Assembly (NCBI RefSeq): GCF_042682745.1
Contig: NZ_JBHUIO010000009.1
Location: forward strand, 372,001 to 436,000
Origin: Tumebacillus_A lipolyticus
GTDB taxonomy: Bacteria > Bacillota > Bacilli > Tumebacillales > Tumebacillaceae
Length of the DNA: 64,000 nucleotides
Reading direction: 5' to 3'
This document shows positions 16,999 to 26,226 of the stretch, one piece after another; the first letter of the stretch is position 1, and each line of letters opens with the position of its first letter. Made by a program: the position numbers and the translations under genes. The notes below the pieces were generated by a model that searched no databases, had not been told where the DNA came from, and was given only the letters and a program-made list of their open reading frames with translations.

Positions 16999-18212
16999 CG
17001 GGAAGATCGCCTCGTTCGCATGTTCAACACATGGTCGAGGATTCGATCTGCCACCTCAAGTTTGGAGAGCAGCGGAAGCGCGATCTCCGCCTCCCGATCG
17101 ACGAGGGTGACGATGTTGGTATCTGTGCCAAAACCGGCGCCCGACTGCGAAACATCATTGGCGACGAACAGGTCCGCCCCTTTTCGCATCAGCTTCCCTC
17201 TGGCGTTCTCCAACACATTTTCTGTCTCGGCTGCAAATCCGACCAGCAATTGGTCGTCGCGCTTGCGCTGCCCCACTTCGAGCAGGATGTCCGGATTGCG
17301 CTCAAATTCGATCAGCAGATTGCCCTCTTTTTTCTTCAGCTTCTGCTCGTGGCGCAGCTTCGGTCGGTAATCGGCAACTGCCGCCGCCCCGATGATCACA
17401 TCTTGCTCCTCAACTCGCGCCATCACCGCTTCGTACATCTCAAGCCCAGTCTGCACCTGAACGGTCGTAGCGCCCGAAGGCGGCGCAAGCTCGGACGGGC
17501 CGGTGACCAGCGTGACGAGAGCCCCGCGCCTAAGCGCCGCTTCGACGATCGCATATCCCATCTTGCCGGTGGAGCGGTTGGTCACATAGCGCACCGGATC
17601 GATCGGCTCGGCGTTCCGCCCTGCGGTGACCAACAGCCGGACTCCCGCCAGATCGCGCGGCTTGTCCCGCTCAGTGAAAAATGATTCGATCCATGCGGCG
17701 ATCTCCTCCGGTTCCATCAAGCGGCCTTTTCCCGTCCACCCGCAGGCGAGATAGCCTTCGTTCGGCTCCGCAAACTGATACCCTTTTTCCCGGAGGTAGC
17801 TGACGTTGTCCTGAACGATCGGGTTGTTGTACATGTTCACATTCATCGCCAGCGCGAAGAGCACAGGTGCGGTCGTCGCCATGATCGTCGTCGTCAGCAT
17901 GTCATCTGCGATGCCGTTTGCCACCTTGCCGATCACGTTGGCGGTGGTCGGAGCGACGACGATCAGGTCTGCTTTGTCTGCGAGGGCGATATGAGCCAAT
18001 TCGGACGGGTCTGGCTCGGTGAACGTGTCGAGATGCACCGGCCGTTTGGTCAGGCTTTGAAAGGTGAGCGGGGTGATAAACTTTTGCGCCGATTCGGTCA
18101 TGATGACATGCACGTTCGCACCCGCTTTTGTCAAAAGGCTGGCAAGCGATGCCGTTTTAAAAGCGGCGATTCCGCCTGCGACGCCAAGCACGATCGTTTT
18201 CCCTTTTAGCAT
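16995..18212 (-). CDS. coaBC: Phosphopantothenoylcysteine synthetase/decarboxylase
   Basis: About 405 residues. A bifunctional enzyme of coenzyme A synthesis. The N-terminal flavoprotein CoaC (GVAGGIAAFKT, His in the decarboxylase site, MNVNMY, and the ACGWTGKGRL flap with its Cys) is followed by CoaB (VTAGRNAEPIDPVRYVTN). GGAGAC lies seven bases before the ATG at 18212. A terminator separates it from rpoZ, so expression may be partly independent. Confidence 0.96.
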   Translation of the reverse strand: MLKGKTIVLGVAGGIAAFKTASLASLLTKAGANVHVIMTESAQKFITPLTFQSLTKRPVHLDTFTEPDPSELAHIALADKADLIVVAPTTANVIGKVANGIADDMLTTTIMATTAPVLFALAMNVNMYNNPIVQDNVSYLREKGYQFAEPNEGYLACGWTGKGRLMEPEEIAAWIESFFTERDKPRDLAGVRLLVTAGRNAEPIDPVRYVTNRSTGKMGYAIVEAALRRGALVTLVTGPSELAPPSGATTVQVQTGLEMYEAVMARVEEQDVIIGAAAVADYRPKLRHEQKLKKKEGNLLIEFERNPDILLEVGQRKRDDQLLVGFAAETENVLENARGKLMRKGADLFVANDVSQSGAGFGTDTNIVTLVDREAEIALPLLSKLEVADRILDHVLNMRTRRSSR

Positions 18213-18240
18213 GGTGACCGTCTCCTCTCCTGTCTTGTTA

Positions 18241-18273
18241 CAAAAAGAAACAACCCGCAATGAGGTTGTTTCT
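18241..18273 (-). terminator. Terminator between rpoZ and coaBC
   Basis: Minus strand GAAACAACC-TCATTGC-GGGTTGTTTC followed by TTTTTG, starting eight bases past the rpoZ stop. It leaves only 28 bases before the coaBC start, so coaBC may rely on partial readthrough. Confidence 0.8.
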
Positions 18274-18280
18274 CGTCTGT

Positions 18281-18487
18281 TTACTTGATGCCATCTTTTG
18301 TGCGCACGAATCGCACCTTTTCTTCGGAGATCTCGTTCAGCGCCACCGTAACGTTCTTGTTGCTCTGAACGGTGATCATCTTCTCTGCACCATCTTGAAT
18401 GCGGCGCGCGCGCTTCGAAGCGGCGACCACCAGCGAATACTTGCTATCTGCAAGGTGCATCAACTTGTCAATGGAAGGATAAATCAT
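18281..18487 (-). CDS. rpoZ: RNA polymerase omega subunit
   Basis: Protein of 68 residues, normal for Gram-positive omega. It contains the conserved N-terminal MIYPSIDKLM and the KYSLVVAASKRARRI core that binds the beta-prime C-terminus. It begins immediately after the gmk stop codon, so translation is coupled. Confidence 0.95.
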   Translation of the reverse strand: MIYPSIDKLMHLADSKYSLVVAASKRARRIQDGAEKMITVQSNKNVTVALNEISEEKVRFVRTKDGIK

Positions 18488-19105
18488 CTACTTGCCACCC
18501 TCCTGAATCAAACAATTATAATATTCTAAGTTCCGAGAGACATTGCAACGCTCAGCGGTGATGATGCTGCGAACTTTGTTGCAGGCGTTCTCCACCACAT
18601 CGTTGACCACAACATAATCGTATTCGGAGATGTACTTCATCTCATCGGACGCCGCACCGAAGCGACGGTTGAACGACTCTTCCGTCTCCGATCCACGACC
18701 GATGATCCTGCTGCGCAACTCATTGAGCGAAGGCGGCATCAGGAAGATGAACACGCCGTTCGGGAATTTTTCCTTCACTTGCAAGGCGCCTTGAATGTCG
18801 ATCTCAAGCAGCACATTCTCTCCGGCAGCCAATGTTTCCTCGACGTATTTGCGCGGCGTCCCATAATAGTTGCCGTATACTTCGGCCCACTCCAAAAGCT
18901 CATCCTGCTTGACCATCTCTTGAAACTGATCGACCGATTTGAAAAAATAGTTGACCGCTTCCAGTTCCCCTTCGCGCGGTTGGCGCGTCGTGCACGAGAC
19001 CGAGTAGTGAGTGGTATTCATCGTCGGCAACAACGCCTTGCAGATCGTGCCCTTACCTGCTCCAGACGGCCCTGACAAGACGATGAGCAACCCTTTTTGT
19101 ATCAT
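18488..19105 (-). CDS. gmk: Guanylate kinase
   Basis: Protein of 205 residues. It phosphorylates GMP to GDP. P-loop GPSGAGKGT at 12-20, GMP-binding TTRQPREGE at about 39-47, and EIDIQGALQVK are all present. It sits between remA and rpoZ, as in Bacillus and Tumebacillus-like genomes. Confidence 0.97.
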   Translation of the reverse strand: MIQKGLLIVLSGPSGAGKGTICKALLPTMNTTHYSVSCTTRQPREGELEAVNYFFKSVDQFQEMVKQDELLEWAEVYGNYYGTPRKYVEETLAAGENVLLEIDIQGALQVKEKFPNGVFIFLMPPSLNELRSRIIGRGSETEESFNRRFGAASDEMKYISEYDYVVVNDVVENACNKVRSIITAERCNVSRNLEYYNCLIQEGGK

Positions 19106-19133
19106 CTTTTTTCTCCTTCCGGACGTTGTGGTT

Positions 19134-19400
19134 TTACTCTTCGTCGTCTTGGCTGTTGTCTTTCGCTACCAGACGATGTGCCACAGTTTCCGGCTGAACA
19201 GCCGACAAGATGATATGATCGCTGTCGGTGATGATCACAGCGCGAGTTCTGCGTCCGTACGTCGCATCGATCAGCATGCCGCGATCGCGCGCTTCCTGAA
19301 TGATGCGCTTGATCGGCGCAGACTCTGGAGAGACGATCGAAACGATGCGATTGGCGGAAACGATATTTCCAAACCCGATATTGATTAGCTTAATGCTCAC
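19134..19400 (-). CDS. remA: Extracellular matrix regulatory protein RemA
   Basis: Protein of 88 residues of the DUF370/RemA family. The start MSIKLINIGFGNIVSANRIV is highly characteristic. In Bacillus subtilis RemA binds DNA and activates biofilm matrix operons and osmoprotection genes. Neighbours yicC and gmk match the Bacillus order. A short acidic tail (DNSQDDEE) extends past the conserved core. Confidence 0.95.
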   Translation of the reverse strand: MSIKLINIGFGNIVSANRIVSIVSPESAPIKRIIQEARDRGMLIDATYGRRTRAVIITDSDHIILSAVQPETVAHRLVAKDNSQDDEE

Positions 19401-19478
19401 GACCCATTCCTCCTAAATTCACTACCCTCTCTGCCTGCATTGTTGCCAGGAAGGATTCTTCTGATACCAGATCGGGAT

Positions 19479-20360
19479 CTACTCGACATTTTGAATCTGC
19501 TCACGAATCTGTTCGAGCAACGCCTTCATCTCCACCACGTGTTGGGCGATCTGCAAGTCGTTCGCCTTCGAGCCGATCGTGTTCACTTCGCGGTTCATCT
19601 CCTGCACGAAGAAGTCCAGCTTGCGACCGATCGGCTCGCTTGCTCCGAGCATGTCTTCAAACTGTTCGAAGTGGCTGTCCAGCCGCACCAGCTCCTCGAC
19701 GATGCTCGCGCGATCTGCGAGCAGAGCGACCTCGGTGAGCAAGCGCGCTTCCTCGATGAGCACCGCGCCTGCGAGCAGCTCTTTCAGCCGCTTCTCCAAC
19801 CGCTCGCGAATCTCGCTGACGACAAGGGGGGCACGAGTTGAAACCGCTTCCTTGATCGCGCGAAGCTTGTCGATGCGACCTCTGACATCCTGAGCCAGTC
19901 TGCTTCCTTCGCTTTGCCGCATGATGACAAGATCGTCTGCCGCATCTGCTGCCAGCTGCACGAGCATGCTTCCCAAAAGCTCCGCATCCTCCTGTGCTTG
20001 AGTGACCTTTACAACATCCGGTTGCGAAATCAGGTCGGACAGACTCAGGCGTTCCGACATCCCCAAGCGTTCGGCCAGCGAATCGGCGGCCGACTTGATC
20101 TGCGCCGCCAGCTCTTCGTCCAGAATGACTGCGCTTCCGCTCCGCTCCACCCGATCGATGGTTATGTAACAATCAAGCCTGCCTCTCGACACGCGCTCCA
20201 AGATGACCTTCTTGATCTTGTCCTCTGCGAAGAGATAGTCGCGCGGCATCCGAACCACCACTTCCGCATAGCGATGATTGACCGCTTTGATCTCGATGAG
20301 AACGCGGTAGCCGCAATCGATCTTTTCAGCTCGACCATATCCCGTCATGCTTCTGAGCAT
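19479..20360 (-). CDS. yicC: YicC/YloC family endoribonuclease
   Basis: Protein of 293 residues. The YicC N-terminal signature SMTGYGRAE and the C-terminal DUF1732 motif (KLDFFVQEMNREVNTIGSKA) are present. E. coli YicC was shown to be an endoribonuclease involved in small RNA decay; the Bacillus homologue is YloC. It is the first gene of the yicC-remA-gmk-rpoZ unit, with a promoter at 20384-20411. Confidence 0.93.
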   Translation of the reverse strand: MLRSMTGYGRAEKIDCGYRVLIEIKAVNHRYAEVVVRMPRDYLFAEDKIKKVILERVSRGRLDCYITIDRVERSGSAVILDEELAAQIKSAADSLAERLGMSERLSLSDLISQPDVVKVTQAQEDAELLGSMLVQLAADAADDLVIMRQSEGSRLAQDVRGRIDKLRAIKEAVSTRAPLVVSEIRERLEKRLKELLAGAVLIEEARLLTEVALLADRASIVEELVRLDSHFEQFEDMLGASEPIGRKLDFFVQEMNREVNTIGSKANDLQIAQHVVEMKALLEQIREQIQNVE

Positions 20361-20383
20361 CGAGATTCCCTTCTTTCGCCTCT

Positions 20384-20411
20384 ATCATACTACGGAAATA
20401 TGTAACAAGAA
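20384..20411 (-). promoter_or_regulatory. Probable SigA promoter for yicC operon
   Basis: Minus strand TTCTTG, 16 bases, TATGAT, ending 24 bases upstream of the yicC ATG. Confidence 0.5.
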
Positions 20412-20475
20412 ACAGTTTTCACTGTTTTTCGGGCTTTTCCTGCTCATATTACGCAATTTCTTGCCAAGATGCAAG

Positions 20476-20524
20476 CAAAAAGGATCGCGCGCCGCGAAAA
20501 TGTGTGCGTGCGGCGAAGCGATCC
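20476..20524 (-). terminator. Terminator after dapF
   Basis: Minus strand GGATCGCTTCGCCGC ... CGCGGCGCGCGATCC followed by TTTTTG, seven bases past the dapF stop. Confidence 0.85.
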
Positions 20525-20530
20525 CCGTTT

Positions 20531-21358
20531 TTAATACACGCCCTCGAAGACGATCCTCGAAGGACCTGTCATGTAGACGCGATTGTCAGACTCGCGCCAT
20601 TCGATCTGCAGATCGCCGCCCTGCAAGTGCACCACCGCATTGCGGGACGTACGCCCATTCAGCACGCCCGCCACGACGACGGCGCACGCGCCCGACCCGC
20701 AGGCGAGCGTTTCACCGCATCCGCGCTCCCAAACGCGCATCGTCACCTCGTCCGGCCCATGCACTTGCACGAACTCGACGTTCGTCCGGCGCGGGAACAA
20801 CAGATTGGTTTCGATCTGCGGGCCCGCTTGGTGCAGCCGCACGCTTTCCAGGCTCTCGACAAAGATCACCGCATGCGGGTTGCCCATCGAGACGGCGGTG
20901 AACCGAAACTCTCCGTCTGCGACCGAGATCGGGTGATCGATCACTCGCTCCGCTTCCACCTGCGTCGGAATCTCCCGACCTGCGAGCTTTGGCTCTCCCA
21001 TGTCGACCGTCACCTGCGCGACTTCTCCTCGTTCGATCACAAGCTTCAGACGCTGGATGCCGACGCGAGTTTCCAGCAGGATCTCTTCCTTGTCGGTCAG
21101 CTGTTTGTCAAACACGTACTTGGCGACACAGCGCACCGCGTTGCCGCATTGCTCCGCCTCCGTGCCATCCGCATTGAAGATTCGCATCGCGAAGTCGGCC
21201 CGCTCGTGCGGCAAGATCAACACCAGTCCGTCCGCCCCGATGCCGAAGTGGCGGTCGCACACGCTTTGGGCCAGCGAGTCGATCCGGTCTGGAACGGAAG
21301 AAAACTCGGCAACGACCACAAAGTCATTGCCGAGACCATGCATTTTCGTAAAGTTCAT
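20531..21358 (-). CDS. dapF: Diaminopimelate epimerase
   Basis: Protein of 275 residues. It converts LL- to meso-diaminopimelate for lysine and peptidoglycan. The two catalytic cysteines lie in EQCGNAVRC and ACGSGACA; the start MNFTKMHGLGNDF is typical. AGGAGG lies about ten bases upstream. It follows the calcium ATPase by four bases, so the two form one transcript. Confidence 0.97.
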   Translation of the reverse strand: MNFTKMHGLGNDFVVVAEFSSVPDRIDSLAQSVCDRHFGIGADGLVLILPHERADFAMRIFNADGTEAEQCGNAVRCVAKYVFDKQLTDKEEILLETRVGIQRLKLVIERGEVAQVTVDMGEPKLAGREIPTQVEAERVIDHPISVADGEFRFTAVSMGNPHAVIFVESLESVRLHQAGPQIETNLLFPRRTNVEFVQVHGPDEVTMRVWERGCGETLACGSGACAVVVAGVLNGRTSRNAVVHLQGGDLQIEWRESDNRVYMTGPSRIVFEGVY

Positions 21359-21362
21359 CTCT

Positions 21363-24116
21363 CTATTTCCTCCTAGCGCCCGAAATCCCGAGCTGTGCCG
21401 TGCTCCTGCGGGTGACGCGGCGCGCCGCGAGGGCGAACGTCGGGATGGCGGCGGCGATCAGCACGATCATCCAATCGACGAGTCCGAGCGGAACGGTGCG
21501 GAACACCGGTTGGAACGGTTCGATATACATGACGCCGAGCAGCAGGCCGATCGAAGAGATCACGGAGAGGACCAACCATCTGTTCTCAAACAGATTGCGC
21601 GAGAAGATGCCCCCTTCGACGCTTCGGCAGTCGAACACGTGAATCAGCTGCGCCATGACGAGGGTGGTGAAAGCCATCGACTGCGCCTTGATCAGATCAT
21701 CGGGCTCCATCTGCAGGGAGAACCAGAACACGGCCAGCGTCGCGACGCCGATCAAAATGCCCCGCGAGAGGATCTTGAAGCCGAGCCCGCGGGCAAAGAT
21801 CGATTCGCGCACGTTGCGCGGCGGCTTTTGCATGATGTCCTTTTCCGCCTGGTCAACCCCGAGCGCGATCGCCGGCAATCCGTCTGTGACCAGGTTGACC
21901 CAGAGGATTTGGATCGGCACCAGCGGCAGCGGCATCCCCATCATCATCGCCAGGAACATCGTCACGATCTCCCCGACATTGGAAGCGAGCAGATAGCGGA
22001 CGAACTTGCGGATGTTCTCATAGATGCCCCGACCTTCTTCGATCGCAGCGACGATCGTCGCAAAGTTGTCATCCGAAAGGATCAAGGAAGACGCTTCCTT
22101 GGCCACATCGGTCCCGCCTTGCCCCATCGAGATGCCGATGTCTGACGCCTTGATCGCCGGCGCGTCGTTCACGCCGTCGCCAGTCATCGCCACCACATGA
22201 CCGTTCGCTTGCAGCGCTTTGACGATTCGCAATTTATGTTCAGGCGACACGCGAGCGAATACGTAAATATCCTCGACGCGCGCCTTCAGATCTTCATCAG
22301 ACATATTATAGAGATCGTGTCCGTTGACTGTCAAACCGCCAGACGGCAGGATGCCGAGCTGTCTGGCGATCGCTTCTGCGGTCACCTGATGATCGCCTGT
22401 GATCATCACCGTCTTGATCCCAGCCCGTTTACAGCGACTGATCGCCTCCATCACTTCTGGTCGCGGCGGATCGATCATCCCGGTCAGCCCGACAAAGACG
22501 AGATCTCGCTCCGCGTCCTCACCGTGAAACTGCTTTTCACTGCGCAGCGGGCGATAGGCGACGGCGAGGCAGCGCAAAGCTTCCGCTCCCATCATATAGT
22601 TCGCCTGCATGATGCTCTTGCGCATCGCGCGGGTCAAGGGCGTGACTACGCCGTCCACCAGCATGTACCCGCATCGCTCAAGCAGCACATCCGGCCCACC
22701 TTTGGACAGCATGAACAGGTTGCCTTTCTGATCGCGGGTCAACACGGACATCATCTTGCGCGTCGAGTCGAACGGGATCTCGGCCAAGCGCGGCTGTTGA
22801 GCTTCCATGTCCGGGCCATGCAACCCAGCCTTGGCTGCCATCACCATCAGCGCGCCTTCTGTCGGATCGCCTTGCACCACCCAATCGACCTGCTTTTTCA
22901 CCTGCTCCTGTCTGAGCACAGCGTTGTTGCACAGCACGGAGATTTCCAGCAGGCGCAACAGGTCGGGTCGGCGGGCGAGCTCCGCTTTTTTTCCGGCGCA
23001 ATAAAATTCGCCAGTCGGATCATATCCGGTTCCTGTCACTTCATAATATTGCCCTCCTGTCCAGATCCGCTGCACGGTCATCTTGTTTTGGGTCAGGGTG
23101 CCCGTCTTGTCGGAGCAGATGACGGTCGCACATCCGAGCGTCTCCACCGAGGGCAGCTTGCGCACGATGGCGCGTCGTTTGATCATGCGCTGGACGCCTA
23201 AGGCGAGCGCCACGGTGACGATCGCCGGCAGCCCTTCTGGAATCGCCGCGACGGCGAGCGAGACGCCGGCGAGGAACATCGTATACATGTCATTGCCGTG
23301 CAGGATGCCGAAGAGCACGACGATCGCCGTGATGCCGAGCGCTACGTAGACCAAGATCTTGCCGAGCTGATCGAGCCTGCGCTGAAGCGGAGTCTCCGTC
23401 TCCTCCGCCGTTTGGATCAGGTCGGCGATCCGCCCCATCTCGGTGGTCATGCCGGTGGCGACGACGACCGCCTTCGCTTTCCCGCGGGTGATCATCGTGC
23501 CCATGTAGGCCATGTTTTTGCGATCGCCGAGCGCCGCATTGACTTCCTGTATGCATCCGCTCGACTTCTGCACCGGCAGCGACTCCCCCGTCAGCGCAGA
23601 CTCTTCCGCCTCAAATCCGACGCACTCAAGCACCCGGACGTCTGCGGGGACGCGATCGCCGCTCTCCAAAAAGATCACATCGCCCAAAACGAGCTCAGCA
23701 GCAGGGATGGTCCGCTTCTCCCCCGCGCGGTTTACCAGCGCGCTCGGCGCGGTCAACTGCTTGAGCGAAGCGAGCGACTTTTCAGCTCGCAGCTCTTGGT
23801 AGAAGCCGAGTATTCCGTTGACGATGATGATCGCAATAATCGTGATCGCATCTGCGTGCTCCCCGAGCAATCCTGATACCAGGGTTGCGCCGAGCAGCAC
23901 CAACACCATAAAATCTCGGAACTGGTTCAGGAACAAGGTCAGCCATGATTTCTGCTCTGCTTCGTTCAGCCTGTTCTCCCCGAATCGTTCACGCCGCTTG
24001 TCCGCCTCTGTGTTTGTCAGACCGTCCACCGGCACGGAGAGCATCTGGAGTACATCATGTACCTCCATCGTATGCCAATCATTCTTCTGCACCAGGTGCC
24101 ACCCCTTTTTCCACAT
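21363..24116 (-). CDS. Calcium-translocating P-type ATPase (SERCA type)
   Basis: About 917 residues. P2A-type pump with the cation N-terminal domain, TGES actuator motif (SALTGESLPV), membrane AIPEGLPA in helix 4 with the calcium-site Glu, phosphorylation site CSDKTGTLTQNKMT, TGDHQVTA and TGDGVNDAPAIK, then a C-terminal set of four helices. This resembles Bacillus YloB, which exports Ca2+ and matters for spore resistance. The start at 24116 (MWKKGWHLVQ) has AGGA five bases upstream; a GTG nearer MEVHDV is possible. Confidence 0.9.
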   Translation of the reverse strand: MWKKGWHLVQKNDWHTMEVHDVLQMLSVPVDGLTNTEADKRRERFGENRLNEAEQKSWLTLFLNQFRDFMVLVLLGATLVSGLLGEHADAITIIAIIIVNGILGFYQELRAEKSLASLKQLTAPSALVNRAGEKRTIPAAELVLGDVIFLESGDRVPADVRVLECVGFEAEESALTGESLPVQKSSGCIQEVNAALGDRKNMAYMGTMITRGKAKAVVVATGMTTEMGRIADLIQTAEETETPLQRRLDQLGKILVYVALGITAIVVLFGILHGNDMYTMFLAGVSLAVAAIPEGLPAIVTVALALGVQRMIKRRAIVRKLPSVETLGCATVICSDKTGTLTQNKMTVQRIWTGGQYYEVTGTGYDPTGEFYCAGKKAELARRPDLLRLLEISVLCNNAVLRQEQVKKQVDWVVQGDPTEGALMVMAAKAGLHGPDMEAQQPRLAEIPFDSTRKMMSVLTRDQKGNLFMLSKGGPDVLLERCGYMLVDGVVTPLTRAMRKSIMQANYMMGAEALRCLAVAYRPLRSEKQFHGEDAERDLVFVGLTGMIDPPRPEVMEAISRCKRAGIKTVMITGDHQVTAEAIARQLGILPSGGLTVNGHDLYNMSDEDLKARVEDIYVFARVSPEHKLRIVKALQANGHVVAMTGDGVNDAPAIKASDIGISMGQGGTDVAKEASSLILSDDNFATIVAAIEEGRGIYENIRKFVRYLLASNVGEIVTMFLAMMMGMPLPLVPIQILWVNLVTDGLPAIALGVDQAEKDIMQKPPRNVRESIFARGLGFKILSRGILIGVATLAVFWFSLQMEPDDLIKAQSMAFTTLVMAQLIHVFDCRSVEGGIFSRNLFENRWLVLSVISSIGLLLGVMYIEPFQPVFRTVPLGLVDWMIVLIAAAIPTFALAARRVTRRSTAQLGISGARRK

Positions 24117-24219
24117 CGTTGTCCTGAGAACATGTCTATGCTCGATCGATCGGAGGTAGACCAAGCATGACAAGCGGGCAACATGTCCGCCCTGCGGGGT
24201 GCAGAAGCAAAGGATTCCA

Positions 24220-24248
24220 TTGCCATTCCACCTAATCCCAAGTATAAT
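24220..24248 (+). promoter_or_regulatory. SigA promoter for rqcH
   Basis: TTGCCA, 17 bases, TATAAT. Consensus-like. It lies in the 194-base gap between the divergent ATPase and rqcH genes. The rest of the gap shows nothing else clear apart from the hairpin at 24261-24292. Confidence 0.8.
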
Positions 24249-24260
24249 GTCTAAAATGCT

Positions 24261-24292
24261 GGCACGTTCCCAAACGAGGAAGTGCCTTTTTT
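24261..24292 (+). terminator. Terminator-like hairpin in rqcH leader
   Basis: GGCACGTTCC-CAAACGA-GGAAGTGCC followed by TTTTTT, beginning about 13 bases after the -10 and ending 19 bases before the rqcH ATG. Only the plus-strand orientation has the T run, so it acts on rqcH transcription itself. Confidence 0.7.
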
Positions 24293-24310
24293 CATATCGA
24301 GGTGATTTTC

Positions 24311-26041
24311 ATGGCATTTGACGGCATCGTTCTCCGCGCGGTGACGCGCGAGCTGACCGAATCGCTTCTGACCGGTCGTGTCGATAAAATCTATCAGCCG
24401 CTTGAGCGCGACCTGCTCTTGCACATCCGCCGTGGCGGCAACAATTACAAGCTGCTTCTCACCGCCAACCCCACCTTTCCCCGCGCGCATCTGGTCACCG
24501 AGTACCAGGGGCAAAACCCTGCAGAACCGCCGATGTTCTGCATGCTGCTGCGCAAACATTGCGAGGGTGGCCGCATCACGCGCATCGAGCAGATCGACAA
24601 TGAGCGCATTCTCCACATCGCCATCGAGAACCGCGATGAGTTGGGCGATCTCACCGAGCGCATCCTCGTCGTGGAGATCATGGGGCGGCATTCGAACGTC
24701 ATCCTGCTCGACCCTGCCGAAAATCGAATTCTCGACTCGCTGGTCCATGTCAACTTCGGCACGTCTCGCCACCGCGAAGTGCTGCCTGGGCGCACCTATG
24801 TAAACCCGCCGGAGCAGGGCAAGGACAACCCGTTTTCCGTCTCGCTCGGCAATTTTCAATCTCTGCGCGACGAGCGAGCCGACCTCGCTTTTGATAAGTT
24901 TCTCGTCGCCTCCTTCACCGGCATCTCCCCGCTGCTCGCCAAAGAGATCGCCTCTCGACTAGCGAGCGCAACCCCGACACGAAACGAAGAATGGCAAGCG
25001 TTTGCCGAAGTGATCACCTCCTGTCGGGAGCATCGCTACCTGCCGACGATCGTATACCTTGCGGAGCGGCCAAAGGCGTTCTCCTGCATCCCCCTCACGC
25101 ATGTCGAAGGCGAATCACACAGCTTCGCCTCGATCAGCGAGGCGGTGGAGAGGTTCTATTCGGAGAAGGCGTGGCGTGATGCGCTTCGCCAGCGCTCACA
25201 AGACCTGGAGCGGCTCGTCAACAACGAACTGCAGAAGAACGTCAACAAGATCGCCAAGTTCGAAGCGATGATCGACGAGTCATCCGAAGCGGAGCAGTAC
25301 CGGATCTACGGCGAGCTGATCACCGCCAACCTCTATCAGATTCAGCGAGGCAGCCAATCGGTCAGCGTGCAAAACTTTTATGACGAAGACCTGGGCATGC
25401 TCACCATCCCGCTCGACCCGGCGCTCTCTGCGAACGAGAACGCGCAGAGCTACTTCAAGAAGTACAACAAGGTGAAAAAGTCGATCCCGATCCTGCACCG
25501 ACAGATCGAGGAGACGCGAGCGGAGATCGCCTATCTGGAAAACATCCTTCAGCAGCTCTCCACCGCCACCTGGAGCGACATCGAGGAGATTCGTGAAGAG
25601 CTGCAGGCGGAAGGCTATCTGAAGATCAAGCAAAAGCAGCTCCCCAAAGGAAGGAAGCCCGCCAAGAAAAAAGAGGCACCGATCAAGCCCGAGCGCTACC
25701 TCTCCACTGACGGCATCGAGTTGTTCGTCGGCAAAAACAACCGTCAGAACGAATATTTGACGATGAAGTTCGCCCACAACACCGACACATGGCTGCACAC
25801 GAAAGACATCCCTGGCAGCCATGTTGTCATCCGCGCCAAAGAAGTCCCCGAGCGCACTTTGCTCGAAGCGGCGCAACTGGCAGCCTTTTTCAGCAAAGGC
25901 CGTGAATCGAGCCAAGTTCCGGTCGATTACACGCTGATCCGCCATGTCTGGAAGCCGAACGGGGCCAAGCCGGGATTTGTGCTGTACGACAACCAAAAAA
26001 CGCTCTATGTGACGCCGCAAACGCCTGTCGCGCCGATGTGA
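24311..26041 (+). CDS. rqcH: Ribosome-associated quality control protein RqcH (NFACT)
   Basis: Protein of 576 residues. It binds stalled 50S subunits and recruits tRNA-Ala to add C-terminal alanine tails for degradation; formerly annotated FbpA/YloA. NFACT-N covers 1-190, then helix-hairpin-helix and a long coiled coil (about 280-440), then NFACT-R with VGKNNRQNEYLTMKFA and DIPGSHVVIR. GAGGTG lies six bases before the ATG at 24311; the GTG at 24302 overlaps this site. Divergent from the Ca ATPase, as yloA and yloB are neighbours in Bacillus. Confidence 0.92.
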   Translation: MAFDGIVLRAVTRELTESLLTGRVDKIYQPLERDLLLHIRRGGNNYKLLLTANPTFPRAHLVTEYQGQNPAEPPMFCMLLRKHCEGGRITRIEQIDNERILHIAIENRDELGDLTERILVVEIMGRHSNVILLDPAENRILDSLVHVNFGTSRHREVLPGRTYVNPPEQGKDNPFSVSLGNFQSLRDERADLAFDKFLVASFTGISPLLAKEIASRLASATPTRNEEWQAFAEVITSCREHRYLPTIVYLAERPKAFSCIPLTHVEGESHSFASISEAVERFYSEKAWRDALRQRSQDLERLVNNELQKNVNKIAKFEAMIDESSEAEQYRIYGELITANLYQIQRGSQSVSVQNFYDEDLGMLTIPLDPALSANENAQSYFKKYNKVKKSIPILHRQIEETRAEIAYLENILQQLSTATWSDIEEIREELQAEGYLKIKQKQLPKGRKPAKKKEAPIKPERYLSTDGIELFVGKNNRQNEYLTMKFAHNTDTWLHTKDIPGSHVVIRAKEVPERTLLEAAQLAAFFSKGRESSQVPVDYTLIRHVWKPNGAKPGFVLYDNQKTLYVTPQTPVAPM

Positions 26042-26130
26042 TCGGCCAAGACGCACCTGTTTCAAACGGCGCTCGCAGGAGCGACAAGCGTTTGACCTGG
26101 CTCCTGCGACCCGTTCCGCCTAAAGCGCCA

Positions 26131-26166
26131 GACCCGTTCTTCTCCGCTGAGGAACGGGTCTTTTTT
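26131..26166 (+). terminator. Terminator after rqcH
   Basis: GACCCGTTC-TTCTCCGCTGAG-GAACGGGTC followed by TTTTTT; strong. Confidence 0.9.
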
Positions 26167-26226
26167 CGCGACCGCGCTCACAGAATTGTTTTTTCCCGCT
26201 GTGCTATCATAACGAAATGGAGGCGA

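Noticed and set aside
24117..24310. yybP-ykoY manganese riboswitch upstream of the P-type ATPase
   Set aside because: The conserved GGGGAGUAG and CUACC segments are not found; only unrelated short inverted repeats occur.
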